The position numbers and the translations under genes are program-made. From NCBI RefSeq assembly GCF_000194155.1, contig NZ_GL877878.1, forward strand, positions 1,202,287-1,266,286: a stretch of 64,000 nucleotides of DNA, written 5' to 3'. The stretch comes from Saccharopolyspora spinosa NRRL 18395. GTDB lineage: Bacteria > Actinomycetota > Actinomycetes > Mycobacteriales > Pseudonocardiaceae. The notes beneath the pieces were generated by a model. That model did not search any database. It saw only the letters and a list, made by a program, of their open reading frames with translations, and was not told the origin of the DNA. This document shows, piece after piece, positions 25,797 through 34,533 of the stretch. Every line of letters starts with the position of its first letter. Position 1 is the stretch's first letter.

Positions 25797-26567
25797 TTGT
25801 CGTATCCGGCCGTCGTGACCAGCCTGCGTGCCGCTGGTTGCGTGTTCGCCGAGGACGAGGCGCGGTTGCTGCTGTCTGCCGCCGCCGGCCCGGGTGAGCT
25901 GGCCGAGATGCTGCAGCGTCGTGTCGATGGCCTGCCGCTGGAGCAGGTGCTGGGCTGGGCGGAGTTCTGCGGTCTGCACATCGCCGTAGTGCCCGGGGTG
26001 TTCGTACCTCGCCGCCGCACCGAGTTCCTCGTCCGGCAAGCCGCTGCTCTGGTCCGGCCGTACTCGGTCGTGGTCGACCTGTGCTGCGGCTCGGGTGCGG
26101 TCGGCGCTGCCCTTGCCGCCGGGCAGCAGGTGGAGTTGTACGCCGCGGACGTGGATCCGGCAGCGGTGCGCTGCGCGCGCCGCAACCTCGCCGGTGCCGG
26201 TGAGGTCTTCGAAGGCGACCTCTACACACCGCTTCCGGTCGCGTTGCGGGGCCGCGTCGGGGTCCTGGTGGTCAACGCCCCCTACGTGCCCTCCGGCGAG
26301 GTCGACATGATGCCACCGGAAGCACGGCTGCACGAACCACAAGTTGCGCTCGACGGCGGTGCCGATGGCCTGGACGTCCAACGCCAGGTGGCGGCCGGGG
26401 CGCCGCAGTGGCTCGCGCCGGGCGGGCACCTGCTGATCGAGACCAGCCGCCGCCAGGCACCGCACACCGCGGAGCTCTTCGCGGATGCCGGTCTGGTACC
26501 GCGGGCGGCCAGTTGCGAGGAACTGGATGCCACGGTCGTGGTGGGGGCCAAACCCGCGACGCCGTAG
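25797..26567 (+). CDS. HemK/PrmC-like N5-glutamine methyltransferase paralogue
   Basis: About 256 residues. An N-terminal helical part (LEQVLGWAEFCGLHIAV, PRRRTEFLVRQA) precedes the SAM-binding motif VVDLCCGSGAVGAALA and AADVDPAAVRCARRN. The catalytic NPPY is NAPY (VLVVNAPYVPSGEV), as in a known actinobacterial subgroup, so the substrate may not be release factor. Start is TTG 25797 or GTG 25815; neither has a clear ribosome-binding site. Convergent with the MFS gene. Confidence 0.85.
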   Translation: MSYPAVVTSLRAAGCVFAEDEARLLLSAAAGPGELAEMLQRRVDGLPLEQVLGWAEFCGLHIAVVPGVFVPRRRTEFLVRQAAALVRPYSVVVDLCCGSGAVGAALAAGQQVELYAADVDPAAVRCARRNLAGAGEVFEGDLYTPLPVALRGRVGVLVVNAPYVPSGEVDMMPPEARLHEPQVALDGGADGLDVQRQVAAGAPQWLAPGGHLLIETSRRQAPHTAELFADAGLVPRAASCEELDATVVVGAKPATP

Positions 26568-26578
26568 CGCTTTCGGCT

Positions 26579-27838
26579 TCACCGGCCTGGTTGTGGGTCG
26601 GGCAGCTCAGGGGCGGCGGTCTTGAACCGGCGAAGGGGCGTGTTCGTCAGCGCGAGCACCACGATGCCGGCGACGCAGAGCACTCCACCGGAGAGGGCCG
26701 CGAACGCCGCCGATGTCGCTCCGGCGACCAGGCCGCCCCGGAAGTTGCCCAGCTCGGGGCCGGCGACGCCGGCGATGTGATCCACGGCGCTGACCCGGCC
26801 GCGGTGGGTGTCCGGCGTCACCAGCTGCACGATCGCCCCGCGTGTGATCACCGATGTGGTGTCGGCCGCGCCCGCTGCGGTGAGGCAGGTCAGCGCCAGC
26901 CACAGCGGCTGCGCCAGACCGAATCCGGCCAGTGCCAGGCCCCACGCTCCCGCCGCGGCCAGCATGACCGCGCCCGGTCGACGGGCGCGGGTCACCATGC
27001 CGGAGGCGGCACCCGCCGCGAGCCCGCCGACGGCGACCGCGGAGAAGAACAAGCCCAGGGTTTCCGGGCGCCCACCAAAGCGCTCCGAGTTGATCAGCGG
27101 GAACAGCGCCACCGGCATGGCCGTCACGGTCGCGAGGGCGTCGCTGAGCAACGCCCCGTGCAGCAGGGGTTTGCCGATGATGAATCGCCAGCCTTCCCAA
27201 ATCGCTCGGGCCCCGGGACGAGCGGTCTCCCCCTGCGGCCGCATGGCGGGCAGCCGCAGCACGCCGTAGAGCGCGGCGGCGAAAGTCAGCGCGTCCACCA
27301 GGTAGCAGGCGGCCACGCCCCACTGGGCCACCACCACGCCCGCGATGGCCGGGCCGATCAGCAAGGCCGCTTGGAAGGCGAGGTTCGTCAAGGCGATGCC
27401 CGCGCCGACCTGGTCGGCAGGCAGCAGACGCACCACGAATGTCTTGCGGGCGGGCGCGCCCAGCCCGCTGCCAGCTGTCTGCAGCGCCGTGAGCGCGAGC
27501 AGCCCCCACATCGAGGCGGCGCCAGAGGCGGAGTGCACGGCAAGCAGGCCGGCGGACAGCAACTGGATGACGGTCGTGAGCAGCACCAGGCGCCGGCGGT
27601 CGACGGCGTCGGCCAGCACGCCACCGAGCAGTCCGAAGAGGACCATCGCGGCGGCTTGGACGAGGCCGATCGCGCCCACCGCGACCGGACTGCCAGTCAA
27701 CTCCCACATCTGGAAGAGCACCGCGACCACCGTGAGCTGCCCACCCACGGTGGAAAGGGCATTTCCCGCCCACAGGCGGCGGAAAACGGCGCTGGTGCGC
27801 AGCGGGCGGGTGTCGAGCAGCCGGTCCGCCATGTTCAC
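26579..27838 (-). CDS. MFS transporter (DHA3/EntS-like exporter)
   Basis: About 419 residues with 12 predicted helices. It opens SAVFRRLWAGNALSTVGGQL and has the loop-2 motif GGVLADAVDRRRLV, the hallmark of drug/siderophore-type MFS exporters. Start GTG 27838 overlaps the MarR stop (GTGA); ATG 27832 is two codons in. The MarR-MFS pair suggests an efflux pump derepressed by a small molecule. Its regulator appears damaged, so expression may be constitutive. Confidence 0.9.
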   Translation of the reverse strand: MNMADRLLDTRPLRTSAVFRRLWAGNALSTVGGQLTVVAVLFQMWELTGSPVAVGAIGLVQAAAMVLFGLLGGVLADAVDRRRLVLLTTVIQLLSAGLLAVHSASGAASMWGLLALTALQTAGSGLGAPARKTFVVRLLPADQVGAGIALTNLAFQAALLIGPAIAGVVVAQWGVAACYLVDALTFAAALYGVLRLPAMRPQGETARPGARAIWEGWRFIIGKPLLHGALLSDALATVTAMPVALFPLINSERFGGRPETLGLFFSAVAVGGLAAGAASGMVTRARRPGAVMLAAAGAWGLALAGFGLAQPLWLALTCLTAAGAADTTSVITRGAIVQLVTPDTHRGRVSAVDHIAGVAGPELGNFRGGLVAGATSAAFAALSGGVLCVAGIVVLALTNTPLRRFKTAAPELPDPQPGR

Positions 27839-28191
27839 GAGGACCGTTCCTGCGACGCGAGGTGGTGGGCGATCCGGTCGTGGAACGAACCCCGCGCCAG
27901 GGCCGCCTCCAGATCCCGGACCACAGCGCTGAGCGGGTGCGGCAGTTCGCCTTCCAGCTCGCGGACGGCCCGTTCAGTGGACCGCCACTCCGCTTCCAGC
28001 AGCGGAAGCAGCGCGTGGGCGCGTTTGGTCAGCGTCACCTGGCGGGTTCGCGCATCCGCACCCGCGACGCCGCGCACCAGACCTTCGTGGAGCATGGCGC
28101 TCACGGTCTGGCTCATCGCGGAGTGGGTCAGGGCGTCGGCGAGTTCCCGGATGGTCATGGCGCCGCGGTGACCGAGGCTGATCAGGGGCAT
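27835..28191 (-). CDS. MarR-family regulator, probably frameshifted at the N-terminus
   Basis: The 118-residue frame holds the winged helix (GAMTIRELADALTHSAMSQT, VSAMLHEGLVRGVAGADART) and the C-terminal dimer helices. The normal first helix is missing from this frame. It is found in another frame upstream (GTG 28328: ATRGPDPTEEESVWRPLRRL, then EKDDEFSRLS), joining the main frame near 28240. One base is therefore lost, or the sequence has an error. Coupled to the MFS gene. Confidence 0.75.
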   Translation of the reverse strand: MPLISLGHRGAMTIRELADALTHSAMSQTVSAMLHEGLVRGVAGADARTRQVTLTKRAHALLPLLEAEWRSTERAVRELEGELPHPLSAVVRDLEAALARGSFHDRIAHHLASQERSS

Positions 28192-28572
28192 GACGAACCG
28201 CGGGCGGATGCTGTCCAGGTCCGCTTCCGGGACAGCCGGCTGAACTCGTCGTCTTTTTCGCCCCGCAGTCGGCGAAGCGGGCGCCAGACGCTTTCTTCCT
28301 CGGTCGGGTCAGGACCGCGAGTTGCCACCTGGCCGACTGTAACAACGTTTAGGTACGTGCTGTTGCTCTTTGCCAGCAGAGGTCCCGACTCCGGGCGCCG
28401 AGTTGGACGAACAGGTGGCAGCCGATCAACCGGCCAACTCGGCCGTTTCCTGCCGCAGGGCGCGCACCAGCGTGTTCAACGCATGGATTAGGTCTTCGGC
28501 GACGCCGCGGCCGCGCGCTGTGCGCGCAGGGAGCGGGCCGCCCGTGTCGAAGGGACGGCCCGCTTGGCGGTG
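28192..28572. other. MarR 5' region and a short remnant
   Basis: 28192-28328 holds the out-of-frame N-terminus of the MarR gene. Around 28430-28510 the minus strand reads EDLIHALNTLVRALRQETAE, a short C-terminal-like scrap. No other feature was seen. Confidence 0.4.
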
Positions 28573-29103
28573 TCAGCTCAGGGCTTCGCGGTGTTTGGCG
28601 GCCAGGGCGATGTAGTGCTCGGCGGAGAGCGTCAGACCGGCCTGCTCCTCGGCGGTCAGTTCGCGGCGGACCTTGCCCGGGGTGCCGGCGACCATCGAGC
28701 CCGGCGGGATCTCGGTGCCCTCCAGGACCACCGCACCGGCGGCGATGAGGGAACCGGCGCCGATGCGGGCTCCGTTGAGCACGACCGAGCCCATCCCGAT
28801 CAGGCAGTTGTCCTCGACGGTGCAGCCGTGCAGCACGGCTTTGTGGCCGACGGTGACGCCGGCGCGGATCTCGGCCGGGAAGCCGGGGTCGGCGTGCACG
28901 ACGCAGCCGTCCTGGATGTTGCTGCCGGTGCCGACGCTGATGTTCTCCTGATCGCCGCGCAGCACGGCGTTGTACCAGACGCTGGCGCCGGCGGAAAGGC
29001 GCACACGGCCGATGAGCGCGGCGCCGGGCGCGACGAAGGCATTCGCGTCGACCTGCGGGGTGATCCCGTCGATGGTCAGCGTGACCGGGAGCCCTGAACT
29101 CAC
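28573..29103 (-). CDS. Gamma-carbonic anhydrase-like hexapeptide protein
   Basis: 176 residues of left-handed beta-helix. The three zinc histidines of the gamma-class are present: His70 (GCVVHAD), His87 (VTVGHKAV) and His92 (VLHGC), along with SVWYNAVLRGDQE and NIQDG. It may hydrate CO2 or, like many relatives, serve another metal-dependent role. GTG 29103 overlaps the GntR stop (GTGA), so it is the second gene of that operon. Confidence 0.9.
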   Translation of the reverse strand: MSSGLPVTLTIDGITPQVDANAFVAPGAALIGRVRLSAGASVWYNAVLRGDQENISVGTGSNIQDGCVVHADPGFPAEIRAGVTVGHKAVLHGCTVEDNCLIGMGSVVLNGARIGAGSLIAAGAVVLEGTEIPPGSMVAGTPGKVRRELTAEEQAGLTLSAEHYIALAAKHREALS

Positions 29104-29873
29104 TTGTCCTCCTGTTTTTCGCCGTGCGTATCCCGTTGCCGCCGCAGCCACTGCAGTGCCACGTCGGTGTGTCCGTCCACTTTGGTCTCGATGCCGTCGA
29201 GGAAGGTGCGGGGGCCGTGTTCGGCGAGTTCGGCGAGCACGGCCTCGGGATCACCGGCCTCGATGATGGTCAGCAGCCGCTGGTGGCGCGCCACATCGCC
29301 GGTGAGGCTCTCCTGGTCCCGGCGGTCGCGGCGGTTGAGCGACATGGACAGCATCACCTGCAGCTGCAGCGACCGGTAAGCGTCTTCGAGGCGCTGGTGC
29401 CCGGACAGCCCGACCACCGAGAGGTGGAACTCGAAGGAGCATTCCATGAAGGCCGGTTCGTCGCCGGCGTCGGCTGCATCGGCCATCCGCTGCAGCGCCT
29501 GCCGGCAGCGTCGCAGCCGGGCGGGCTCGGTGACCGGCACGCCCAGCCGCACCGGCAGTCGTTCGAACTCGGCGCGCAGGGTGCAGATCTCGTAGATGTC
29601 GTGCAGCGTCAGCGGGGTCACGATCACGCCTTTGCGTGGCACCTGCCGCACCAGCCCTTCGCGTTCCAGCACCCGCAGCGCCTCCCGCAGCGGCGGCCGG
29701 CTGATCCCCAGCTCGTGGGTCAACCGGTTCTCCACGATGCGCTGCCCACACAGCAGGTCGCCGCCGATGATCATGCGGCGCAGCGTCGCGGCGGCCAGTT
29801 CCACCAGGCTCGGCGGGCCGACGATGCTCGGGGCCCGGCGGGTGGCTGGGCTGTCTTCAACTAATCCGGTCAC
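29100..29873 (-). CDS. GntR-family (FCD/FadR subgroup) regulator
   Basis: 257 residues. The N-terminal winged helix is PSLVELAAATLRRMI, LTHELGISRPPLREALRVLE and GLVRQVPRKGVIVTP. The C-terminal all-helical FCD ligand domain has the metal-binding pattern spread over FHLSVV and RHQRLL. It is a ligand-responsive repressor, usually of organic-acid catabolism. To its right lie decayed CoA-transferase and TctC genes, its likely former targets. Confidence 0.9.
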   Translation of the reverse strand: MTGLVEDSPATRRAPSIVGPPSLVELAAATLRRMIIGGDLLCGQRIVENRLTHELGISRPPLREALRVLEREGLVRQVPRKGVIVTPLTLHDIYEICTLRAEFERLPVRLGVPVTEPARLRRCRQALQRMADAADAGDEPAFMECSFEFHLSVVGLSGHQRLEDAYRSLQLQVMLSMSLNRRDRRDQESLTGDVARHQRLLTIIEAGDPEAVLAELAEHGPRTFLDGIETKVDGHTDVALQWLRRQRDTHGEKQEDK

Positions 29874-30084
29874 GACCAGCAGTCTCTCCTTCCGGGGCCC
29901 GGTGCCGAAGCGGTCTTGCTTTCAACGGCCGGGCGCTGGTCCGCTCGGAGCAACCTCGATGGAGGAGCTTGTCAGCTTCTTTCTGCCTGCTGTAGACAAA
30001 AGTCAGGTGATGCCGATCACGGTATCCGGTTTCTGCCCGGATTTCTTGGAGCCGGGCACGACTTCTCCCCCAGATCCCCGGTCC
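29874..30084. other. Promoter-side region of the GntR gene
   Basis: No gene-like frame is present. The GntR promoter must lie here; I see no convincing operator dyad. Confidence 0.35.
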
Positions 30085-30160
30085 CAGTCCCCGTTGCACG
30101 GGGTGCGCATGGTGGAGATCGGCGCGTTCATGGCCGCGCCGTTCGCGACGATTTTTCGCG
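30085..30160 (+). pseudogene. CaiB/BaiF CoA-transferase N-terminal stub
   Basis: The plus strand reads SPLHGVRMVEIGAFMAAPFA, the conserved first strand and helix of family III CoA-transferases, then breaks off. Confidence 0.6.
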
Positions 30161-30218
30161 ACGCAGCTCGAGGAGCAGCGATGCTCGCGTTGTTGTGGGG
30201 CCGCGGCCGGTGGGGAAC

Positions 30219-30460
30219 GTGACGATGGTGGTGCCCTTCGCCGCCGCTGGTGGCAGCGATATCGCGGGGTGGGCGATGACCGACGGGCTGGCGGCGGTGG
30301 AGCCGGGGGCCTGCGGGTCGACGTCGACAACCGGAGGGCGGTCAGGGCGCGGTCGGCTACAGACGCGGTGGCGCAAAGCCGCCAGTGTCGGGTGCTGGCG
30401 GGGATTTCCGAAGCGGTGGGACCGGACGCGGTGGTGTTCTCGCAGATGGGACGGTCCGCC
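30219..30460 (+). pseudogene. TctC/Bug solute-binding protein remnant
   Basis: VTMVVPFAAAGGSDIAGWAM followed, after a frame change, by GLRVDVDNR and LAGISEAVGPDAVVFSQMG matches the ligand-binding domain of tripartite tricarboxylate transporter receptors. The secretion signal and the C-terminal half are missing, and frameshifts are visible. Confidence 0.6.
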
Positions 30461-30577
30461 ACGGCGTGCGGGCTTTCCTGGACAAGAGCCCACGCCGCTG
30501 GACCGGTCGCTGAGGGTCGTGGGCATCGCGCGGGGGTATCCGGGTGTTGTCAGACGGACCGAGCGAGGGGGTGGACC

Positions 30578-31366
30578 ATGACCACCATCGTGCGGGCCCA
30601 TGACGTGGCTCGAACCGAGCACGCTCATGCGGCGGAGTTGCTGCGCCCGGAGGTCGAGGCGATGCGGGCGCAGCTGGGCTGGTTGTCCGCCTCGCAGTGG
30701 CTGGCACCCACCGACTGCCCCCGCTGGAGCGTGCGCGATGTCGTCGCCCACGTGCTCGGCAACGCCGAGGTCGCGCTGGCACCGGATCTGCTGGTGCTAC
30801 GCGCCCGCGAGGGCGAGCAGCGGTATCCACGGCTCTACCGGCTGGATGCGGTCAATGAGATGGCGGTGGACGCGTGGCAGGACCGGCAAGCTGGTGAGCT
30901 GCTGGCGGAGTTCGCGCCGCTGTGGCGTCAGGTGATCGGGTCGCTGCCGGGCATGAGCGAGTCGGTGCGCGGTCAGACCTTCGACGCGGGATATCCCGGG
31001 TCACTGCCGGTGGCCGTGGGCTATGTCGTGGATGTGCTGCTCACCCGCGACATGTGGATGCACCGCATCGACATCTGCCGGGCCACCGGGCGGGCGTTCG
31101 AGGCACACGAGCACGACCGCGGTGTGGTCGAGCAGGTGTTGCGGGATCTCGACGACACGTGGCAGGCGCCGCCACTGGTGCTGGAGCTCACCGGTGCGGT
31201 GGCCGGTGCCTGGCAGATCGGTTCGGGGGCGCCGGTGGCCACGGTACGAGGCGATGCGGTGAGTGTGATGCGCATGTTCTCCGGTCGCGCGCAGCCGGAG
31301 CTGACCGTCCTGCATGGTGACAGCGCGGTCCTGGGCGCTCTCCGCGACGCGCGGGTGCCGTTCTGA
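30578..31366 (+). CDS. Maleylpyruvate isomerase-family (mycothiol-dependent) protein
   Basis: 262 residues. The N-terminal DinB-like MDMPI domain contains WLAPTDCPRWSVRDVVAHVL with the metal-binding His, and LLTRDMWMHRIDICRATGR with further histidines. The C-terminal domain has VVATVRGDAVSVMRM-type residues. Members use mycothiol and a divalent metal for isomerisation or transfer reactions. ATG 30578 follows GAGGGGGTGGACC, a good ribosome-binding site. A strong terminator follows, so it is probably a single-gene unit. Confidence 0.85.
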   Translation: MTTIVRAHDVARTEHAHAAELLRPEVEAMRAQLGWLSASQWLAPTDCPRWSVRDVVAHVLGNAEVALAPDLLVLRAREGEQRYPRLYRLDAVNEMAVDAWQDRQAGELLAEFAPLWRQVIGSLPGMSESVRGQTFDAGYPGSLPVAVGYVVDVLLTRDMWMHRIDICRATGRAFEAHEHDRGVVEQVLRDLDDTWQAPPLVLELTGAVAGAWQIGSGAPVATVRGDAVSVMRMFSGRAQPELTVLHGDSAVLGALRDARVPF

Positions 31367-31380
31367 CCGCCGCCCGAGCC

Positions 31381-31418
31381 GGGCTGGTGCGGGTGTAGCC
31401 CGCACCAGCCCTTTCGTT
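31381..31418. terminator. Strong hairpin terminator
   Basis: GGGCTGGTGCGGG pairs perfectly over 13 bp with CCCGCACCAGCCC around a 5-base loop, followed by TTTCGTT. Confidence 0.85.
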
Positions 31419-31863
31419 CACTGCGGTGTTGGGGCGAACACCTTCTGGGGCCGTAACTCCGGTGCGGCTCAGAGCGGCTGCGGTGAGTGGTCGCCTCCTA
31501 GATGCGGGATCCTCGGGCGCAGGTCGTGGTCAGCGGTGCGGCGATGCAGGCGACAGCCAGCCAGCAGGAGCGCCAGGGCAGAGGTGCAGCCGTGCACCGA
31601 TGCCACGGCCAGCGTGGCGGGGGCGCATGTGGCCAGGTAGGACGCGGTGGCGCTAGATCGCGATGAAATCGTCCCGGAGACTTTTCGTCGATCTGGCCAG
31701 GAATTCCAGAGCCGATGAGCTGAGAACCCTCGAACCGCGGTTGAAGAGCGGCAGCGGGCCGGTCTGCCTGCGGCTAGGGTGGTTGGCGTGCTTTGACGTG
31801 TTCGTGGTCCGCCCGCTGCTTCTTCGTCCGCGTGTTCATCCCTGACGAAGGAGTGTTTCTGCG
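31419..31863. other. Intergenic region without gene
   Basis: No convincing frame. The promoter of the aminoglycoside phosphotransferase-like gene should be near its right end. GAAGGAG lies 14-20 bases before the ATG at 31864. Confidence 0.4.
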
Positions 31864-32778
31864 ATGTCTTCTGCTGTGGTGGTTCCGGCCGAGTTGGTGG
31901 CCACCCATCGCAAGATCTTCGGTGCTTCCCCGTGGATCGATGAGCTTCCCGAGTTGGCCGAGAAGCAGCTGGGGGCGTGGCAGCTGTGCCCAGATGGCGC
32001 CGCCCGGCACGGCATGGTGGCGCTGGTGCTGCCAGTCGTGCGCGACGACGGCAGTGCTGCGGTGTTGAAGTTGCAGCCGGTCACCGGCGACACCGCCGGG
32101 GAGCCGCTGGGGTTGCGGGTGTGGGACGGGCGGGGTGCGGTGCGGTTGCTGGAGCACGACCCGGTCTCGGGAAGCATGCTGCTGGAGCGGCTCGCGACGC
32201 GGTCCCTGTCCAGTGTGGACGATGATGTGGCGGCGGCGCGGGTCCTGGCCGGGCTGCTGGCGCGGTTGGGCTCGGTGCCCGCACCTGCTGGGCTGCGGAC
32301 ACTGTCCGATGTGGCCGCCGGGATGCTCACCGACGTTCCTGGCGCGTGCGCGCGGCTTGCCGATCCGGCGCAGCGGCGGCTGCTGGAACATTGTGCGGGC
32401 GTGGTCGCGGAGTTGCGCGGCGAGGCGGGTGACCGGTTGCTGCACTGGGATCTGCACTACGACAACGTGCTGGCGGGGCAGCGGGAACCGTGGTTGGCCA
32501 TCGATCCGCAGCCGCTGGCCGGTGACCCGGGTTTCGAGCTGATGCCGGCGTTGCACAACCGCTGGGACGAGGTGGGGGCCTCTGGTGATGTGGCGGGGGC
32601 GGTGCGACGCCGGTTCGAGGCGATGGTCGAGGTGCTGGGACTGGACCGGCAGCGCGCGGCGGGCTGGACTCTGGGGCGGGTGCTGCAGAACTGCCTGTGG
32701 GACATCGCCGACGGCGAGGCCGGGCTGAGCGAGGTGCAGGTCGCGGTGGCGGAGGCCCTGATCGCGTGGGGGCCGTGA
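31864..32778 (+). CDS. APH(6)-type aminoglycoside/hydroxyurea phosphotransferase
   Basis: 304 residues of kinase-like fold: AVLKLQPVTGD with the ATP-binding lysine, the catalytic loop LLHWDLHYDNVLAG (His194, Asp196, Asn201) and the metal-binding Asp214 in WLAIDPQPLAGDPGFEL. The last segment is typical of streptomycin 6-kinase relatives (APH_6_hur family). Members phosphorylate streptomycin, hydroxyurea or unknown alcohols. No aminoglycoside biosynthetic genes are nearby, so resistance is only a possibility. Confidence 0.9.
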   Translation: MSSAVVVPAELVATHRKIFGASPWIDELPELAEKQLGAWQLCPDGAARHGMVALVLPVVRDDGSAAVLKLQPVTGDTAGEPLGLRVWDGRGAVRLLEHDPVSGSMLLERLATRSLSSVDDDVAAARVLAGLLARLGSVPAPAGLRTLSDVAAGMLTDVPGACARLADPAQRRLLEHCAGVVAELRGEAGDRLLHWDLHYDNVLAGQREPWLAIDPQPLAGDPGFELMPALHNRWDEVGASGDVAGAVRRRFEAMVEVLGLDRQRAAGWTLGRVLQNCLWDIADGEAGLSEVQVAVAEALIAWGP

Positions 32779-32797
32779 GCGGGTCAGCGCCGGTTCT

Positions 32798-32819
32798 GGC
32801 CAGCGGCCTCGGGCTGGCC
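32798..32819. terminator. Weak hairpin between convergent genes
   Basis: GGCCAGC and GCTGGCC form a 7-bp stem with an 8-base loop, without a T-run. Confidence 0.4.
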
Positions 32820-32831
32820 GCGAGAGCTCCG

Positions 32832-33377
32832 TCATGATCGTTGCTGGACGAGGTCCGCCAGCGCGGTGACGGTCTTCCAGTTGCGGGCGGTGATGGCGAC
32901 ACCGAGCCGCCTTTCCAGGTAGGCGGCGGTGGTTTTGGAGCGGCCCGCCCCGGCCGGGTAGTGCAGGTACAGCTGCCGCCCGGTCAGCTGAAGTTCTTCG
33001 GGCGAGCCTTCGGGCACGCTCAGCTGCGCGGCGCGGTCGGCGTCGGGCTCGGTGGCCAGGAATGCCACGTGCAGTTTGGCGTGGTCGCTTTGCCGGTCCT
33101 GGAACGGGTGGTGCGCGGCGATGCCGGTGATCTCGGTGCCGGTGCGCACCATGACCGGGGTGTCCACACCGAGCCCGTCGGCCAGCCGTTTCCCCAGGTC
33201 CGCGGCCAGCGCCTCGGGGTCGTCGTGTTCGGAAGTGAAGATCACGTTGCCGCTTTGCAGGTAGGTCGCCACGTCGCCGTGTCCTGCGGCGGCGACGAGC
33301 GCGCGCAGGTCGGACATGGCCAGGCGGCCGTGTCTGCCGAGGTTGACAGCGCGCAGCAGCGCGACGTACGTGCTCAT
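32832..33377 (-). CDS. DUF1697 protein
   Basis: 181 residues with the family's features: YVALLRAVNLGRHGRLAMSD at the start, YLQSGNVIFTSE, MVRTGTEI and HYPAGAGRSKTTAAYLERRL near the end. DUF1697 proteins are widespread single-gene units of unknown function. Convergent with the phosphotransferase gene. Confidence 0.92.
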   Translation of the reverse strand: MSTYVALLRAVNLGRHGRLAMSDLRALVAAAGHGDVATYLQSGNVIFTSEHDDPEALAADLGKRLADGLGVDTPVMVRTGTEITGIAAHHPFQDRQSDHAKLHVAFLATEPDADRAAQLSVPEGSPEELQLTGRQLYLHYPAGAGRSKTTAAYLERRLGVAITARNWKTVTALADLVQQRS

Positions 33378-33584
33378 GGCGGAATCCTGCCATCCTCCGG
33401 CGGAGCGCGGTGGCCTGCTCCTAGCCCTGGGGCGGCACCTGGTTGGTCTGGGGGTGGGGAACTGGCATGGTTCGGTGATCGAGCGATCTGTGTTCTCTGA
33501 TCACGACCCAAGATGTGTCACTGTGTGTGGTCGCCCGGGGGCGTAGCGGCTCCGACCACCAGGCGCCGGTGTCTGCAGAACGAG
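33378..33584. other. Non-coding stretch
   Basis: Between the DUF1697 start and the transposase scrap no gene-like frame is visible on either strand. Confidence 0.4.
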
Positions 33585-33691
33585 TTGGCGGATCGCGGCG
33601 GTGCGGCTGTTCGTGCGGGGGACTCGGCTGACTCCCGTACCGCCACCGCACGCTTGAATCGCGGGTAAGCCGTGCGATCGATCGACGCCAA
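33585..33691 (-). pseudogene. N-terminal scrap of a Tn3-family transposase
   Basis: From TTG 33691 the minus strand reads ASIDRTAYPRFKRAVAVRES, the first residues of a Tn3 TnpA subgroup, and degenerates after about 30 codons. It may belong to the same subgroup as the central fragment at 18.2-18.8 kb. Confidence 0.5.
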
Positions 33692-34068
33692 CCCGACACC
33701 CCAGCAAGATCACTACCGGGACCCGCACACCTTAGACAGGCTGTTGATCACCACGCATCGCTACCCCGACCAGCGGTTACGCTTGACCACGGCCCCTTTC
33801 TGGCGTAGTCGGTGACCGCCGCATATCGCACCGGATGCGTATTGACGACGGTTCGAGACCCGCTTCGCGGCAGCCGGTGGTGCCTGGGCCCGCTACGCCC
33901 CGATGACCACTCCCGGTGACACAAGACGACGAACACGCGACAGTTGAATCCGCGAGGTCACCAATTTCCCACCCCTGCTGGACTCCGGCCAGAGCTGCGC
34001 GGGGCTGACCCGCGCGCTAACCTGGCCACCATGCTGCCGTGGTTCGGCAGCACTGAGGAGTGCGGGTG
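33692..34068. other. Non-coding stretch
   Basis: No protein-like frame, repeat or RNA gene recognised. Confidence 0.4.
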
Positions 34069-34533
34069 TCACACGCGGGCTTCGGCGACGGCTTGGGCGG
34101 CGGATTCCCGGCACACGAACCGTTCACGCAGCCGGGTGAGCGTCAGCAGCCGCAGCATCGCTCCGTGACCGGGTACCACGAATAGCTTGGTGCTGCGGTG
34201 GTCGGCGCGGCGCTGGGTATGCAGCAACAGTTCGATGGCGGCGCTGCTGGCGAAGGACACCTCCGAGAGGTCCAGGACAATGGCCTGCAGGGCCGCAGCG
34301 GTCAGGCGCTGGCGGATCAGCTCGGTAAGCCTGGGCACCGTGGCCAGGTCTATCTCGCCACCGATGCGAACAACCACCACGCCCGAGGCGGGCCATTCCA
34401 CGGCCAGCCGCAGCGCGGAAGCGCAGGTCGCGTGAGCGGCGGCAGCGGGATCCTCGGCGGTGTGTGGCGCGACGATCGCGTGGCCGCCGCGAGCCCACCC
34501 GGCCGGTGGCATGCTGGATCTGGAGACGATCAC
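34069..34533 (-). CDS. STAS-domain protein (anti-sigma-factor antagonist type)
   Basis: 154 residues. Residues about 45-145 form a STAS domain: LAVEWPASGVVVVRIGGEID, AIVLDLSEVSFASSAAIELL with serines at the usual phosphorylation site, then LLTLTRLRERF. Such proteins switch sigma factors by binding unphosphorylated to an anti-sigma kinase. GTG 34533 is chosen for a near-perfect GGGGAGG 4 bases upstream. No anti-sigma kinase gene is adjacent. Confidence 0.82.
   Translation of the reverse strand: MIVSRSSMPPAGWARGGHAIVAPHTAEDPAAAAHATCASALRLAVEWPASGVVVVRIGGEIDLATVPRLTELIRQRLTAAALQAIVLDLSEVSFASSAAIELLLHTQRRADHRSTKLFVVPGHGAMLRLLTLTRLRERFVCRESAAQAVAEARV

Noticed and set aside
26408..28171. A 587-residue plus-strand frame opposite the MFS and MarR genes
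   Set aside because: Low-complexity shadow of well-supported minus-strand genes.
30269..30577. An N-terminal extension of the mycothiol-dependent enzyme
   Set aside because: The in-frame upstream residues belong to the TctC remnant and random sequence; a good ribosome-binding site marks ATG 30578.
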